The translations under genes were made by a program, and so were the position numbers. A stretch of DNA of 6,967 nucleotides from an uncultured Acidobacteriota bacterium (GTDB lineage: Bacteria > Acidobacteriota > Thermoanaerobaculia > Gp7-AA8), in contig CAMPKJ010000256.1 in NCBI GenBank assembly GCA_946887105.1, positions 1 to 6,967 of the forward strand, given 5' to 3'. Of the stretch, positions 5,608-6,967 are shown one piece after another (within the stretch, counting starts at the first letter, position 1; each line of letters opens with the position of its first letter). The notes beneath the pieces are model-generated. The model did not search any database. It saw nothing but the letters and a program-made list of their open reading frames with translations, and had not been told where the DNA came from.

Positions 5608-6864
5608 GCGCGAGCGCAACTCGTCCAATGTGAGTCCGGTCGCAAGCGCTTCGTCCTCCGTGAGCGCGCCGCTGTTGATGCCGCGGATGAAGTAGTTGAG
5701 CAGTCCCTGTCCGGTCGCGGCATCGTCGAAGACGTCGCCGACGAGCGTGGCCTGTCCCGCCTTCTCCATGAAATTGCGGAGGCGTTCCGTCGCGGGCGCG
5801 AGTCCGCTGAGGAAGAAGTCGTAGACGGCGGCATAACGCGTCGGCAGCTGCGCGGGATGCAGGTCCCAGCCCTGGTAGTAGGCGTGCACGAGCGAGTGGC
5901 GGATGTGATGGACGTGCAGCTTCCAGGCGCGATGGATGGTGTCGCGATCGCCGATCGGGAGAACGTTGGTCGCGCCGTCGGAAAGCCACAAGCCCGTTCC
6001 CGCGTACGCGACCTGCATCATGTGCCGCGCGAAATCGCACGACGGATGATCCATGCGCTGCTCCGCCGCGGTGATATTGCAGCTGGCGGTGTAGTCGTAC
6101 GTCCCGAAATGCGCGGCCACGGCACGTCCGCGTGCAGCGTCGAGGAAGAGCGGCAGGTTGGATTCGCCGCGCGCGCTGAGGATCGATTGCGTGGTCTCGA
6201 TCATGAACTCGAGCCGCAACGTTCCCGCCGCCAGTCCGAGCCGCGGCTCCATCGCGTCGAAGACGTCGCAGAGCAGCGTGACCTGTTCCGGCAGCTGGAT
6301 CTTCGGCAGCGTGACCACGAAATTCGCCGGCAGCTTGCCGCCGGTTTCCGCGAGCAGCGTGCTCACGACGATGTCCATCGTGCGCAGGCCGCGGCGCATC
6401 AACTCCTGCGTGAACGGCTTGATGCGGATGCCGATGAACGGCGGCAGCGTGTCTTCACGCATGCCTTTCGCAAGCTCGCCCGCGACGATGGCGGCGTGAC
6501 GATCCTCTTCTTCGTCGGAGCGATTGCCGTAGCCGTCCTCGAAATCGACGCGGAAGTCTTCCACCGGCTCGCGCTGCAGTTTCTCGGTGACGCGCTGCCA
6601 GATGAGCTCCGCGTGTGCGTCGACGAGCCCGATGGCGCGCCCGAACGTGAACGGATCGGCCCCATGCTCGTCGAGAACCTGCCGCGCCTTCTCACCGAGC
6701 TTGCGCGCCGTGTCGGACTTGAACAGATGCGCGCCGCCATACACGGTGTGCACCGGCTGCCGCTCGCCGGCGTTGCCCGGAAAACGGCGCATGAACGGGA
6801 CCAGCGCCGCGGTCAGCGGCTTGGCGAGGGTGTCGAGGTCTTCCGTGTTTAGTGTTGTTTTCAT
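5569..6864 (-). CDS. DUF6986 / HpcH-HpaI aldolase-like protein
   Basis: A 431-residue cytosolic protein that I recognise as the family often labelled 'phosphoenolpyruvate kinase' or 'aldolase' and now DUF6986, related to the CitE/HpcH aldolase fold (a phosphoenolpyruvate/pyruvate-type TIM barrel). Landmarks: RQPVHTVYGG (35-44), VEDFRVDFEDGYGNR (101-115), GIRIKP (145-150), FMIETTQ (220-226, whose E223 sits where CitE-like enzymes place a metal-binding Glu), HFGTYDYTASC (252-262, D257 at the second metal position), MDHPSCDF (271-278) and GWDLHPAQLPTR (332-343). Length is normal and nothing is missing. The reaction is unproven; a metal-dependent C-C lyase or condensation on a 2-oxoacid is the reasonable guess from the fold. 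ATG 6864 is the only good start; it has no Shine-Dalgarno sequence, and its upstream region is the second octamer array. Confidence 0.85.
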   Translation of the reverse strand: MKTTLNTEDLDTLAKPLTAALVPFMRRFPGNAGERQPVHTVYGGAHLFKSDTARKLGEKARQVLDEHGADPFTFGRAIGLVDAHAELIWQRVTEKLQREPVEDFRVDFEDGYGNRSDEEEDRHAAIVAGELAKGMREDTLPPFIGIRIKPFTQELMRRGLRTMDIVVSTLLAETGGKLPANFVVTLPKIQLPEQVTLLCDVFDAMEPRLGLAAGTLRLEFMIETTQSILSARGESNLPLFLDAARGRAVAAHFGTYDYTASCNITAAEQRMDHPSCDFARHMMQVAYAGTGLWLSDGATNVLPIGDRDTIHRAWKLHVHHIRHSLVHAYYQGWDLHPAQLPTRYAAVYDFFLSGLAPATERLRNFMEKAGQATLVGDVFDDAATGQGLLNYFIRGINSGALTEDEALATGLTLDELRSRSFVKILAGRRGR

Positions 6865-6867
6865 GCC

Positions 6868-6967
6868 GTCTTAGAGTCTCAAAGTCTCAAAGTCTCAAAG
6901 TCGCAAAGTCGCAAGTCGCAAAGGGGGGCGCGTCGCGTCGTTCCTCTTTGAGACTTTGCGACTTTGA
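6868..6967. repeat. Inverted array of the 8-bp unit (GACTTTGM), second copy
   Basis: The left arm (6868-6922) is GTCTTAGA, then GTCTCAAA three times, GTCGCAAA, a 7-base GTCGCAA and GTCGCAAA. After a 23-nt GC-rich centre (6923-6945) the right arm (6946-6967) is CTTTGAGA, CTTTGCGA, CTTTGA and may continue past the window edge. Positions 6895-6910 pair perfectly with 6952-6967. The unit GACTTTGA differs from the first array's GACTCTGA by one base, and the outermost unit (GTCTTAGA) matches the first array's version exactly. The array begins only 3 bp upstream of the aldolase ATG, so it would occupy that gene's whole promoter or leader region. Function unknown. Confidence 0.9.

Noticed and set aside
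5857..6852. 331-codon plus-strand frame opposite the aldolase-like gene
   Set aside because: Arg/Glu/Asp-rich shadow; the minus strand has an intact, well-matched DUF6986-type protein over the same region.
1..6967. tRNA or rRNA genes, insertion sequences, integrase or defence genes
   Set aside because: I saw no transposase or integrase motifs, no terminal inverted repeats with target duplications, and no recognisable RNA gene in the short intergenic spaces.

Overview
High-GC bacterial window, roughly two-thirds G+C by eye. It carries six ORFs that I accept as complete genes, one gene cut by the left edge, and two unusual arrays of 8-bp repeats. A TonB-type transducer implies a diderm (Gram-negative) cell. 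Weak Shine-Dalgarno use, VanZ and HD-domain families and the intergenic octamer arrays would fit a soil lineage such as Acidobacteriota, but this placement is an inference and no marker gene here fixes it. TGA is used as an ordinary stop by several genes, so the genetic code is standard.

Layout. (1) Positions 1-163, minus strand: N-terminus of a DUF4013-type membrane protein with a polyproline leader, divergent from (2) 249-1220, plus strand: a TonB/TolA-like energy transducer. (3) 1223-2002, minus strand: a sterol desaturase/fatty acid hydroxylase family membrane di-iron enzyme, tail to tail with the transducer. (4) 2003-2235: divergent intergenic region holding a large inverted array of an 8-bp unit. 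(5) 2236-2700 VanZ-like membrane protein, 2722-4386 GAF plus HD-GYP-like signalling protein and 4396-5607 major facilitator transporter, all plus strand and closely spaced, a probable operon or two overlapping transcription units. (6) 5569-6864, minus strand: a DUF6986/HpcH-HpaI-like aldolase family enzyme that overlaps the 3' end of the transporter. (7) 6868-6967: a second inverted array of the same 8-bp repeat family, directly upstream of the aldolase start and running to the window edge.

How the parts may relate. The window looks like ordinary chromosomal envelope and metabolic genes rather than a mobile island or defence locus. Three things stand out. The two inverted octamer arrays each lie immediately upstream of gene starts. 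A TANNNT box lies 6-8 nt upstream of several start codons that lack a Shine-Dalgarno sequence, which suggests leaderless transcription. The HD-GYP domain keeps every metal ligand but has lost three basic residues that are normally conserved. The desaturase also has a puzzling 5' end: the best promoter/start pair is followed by an in-frame TGA at codon 5.
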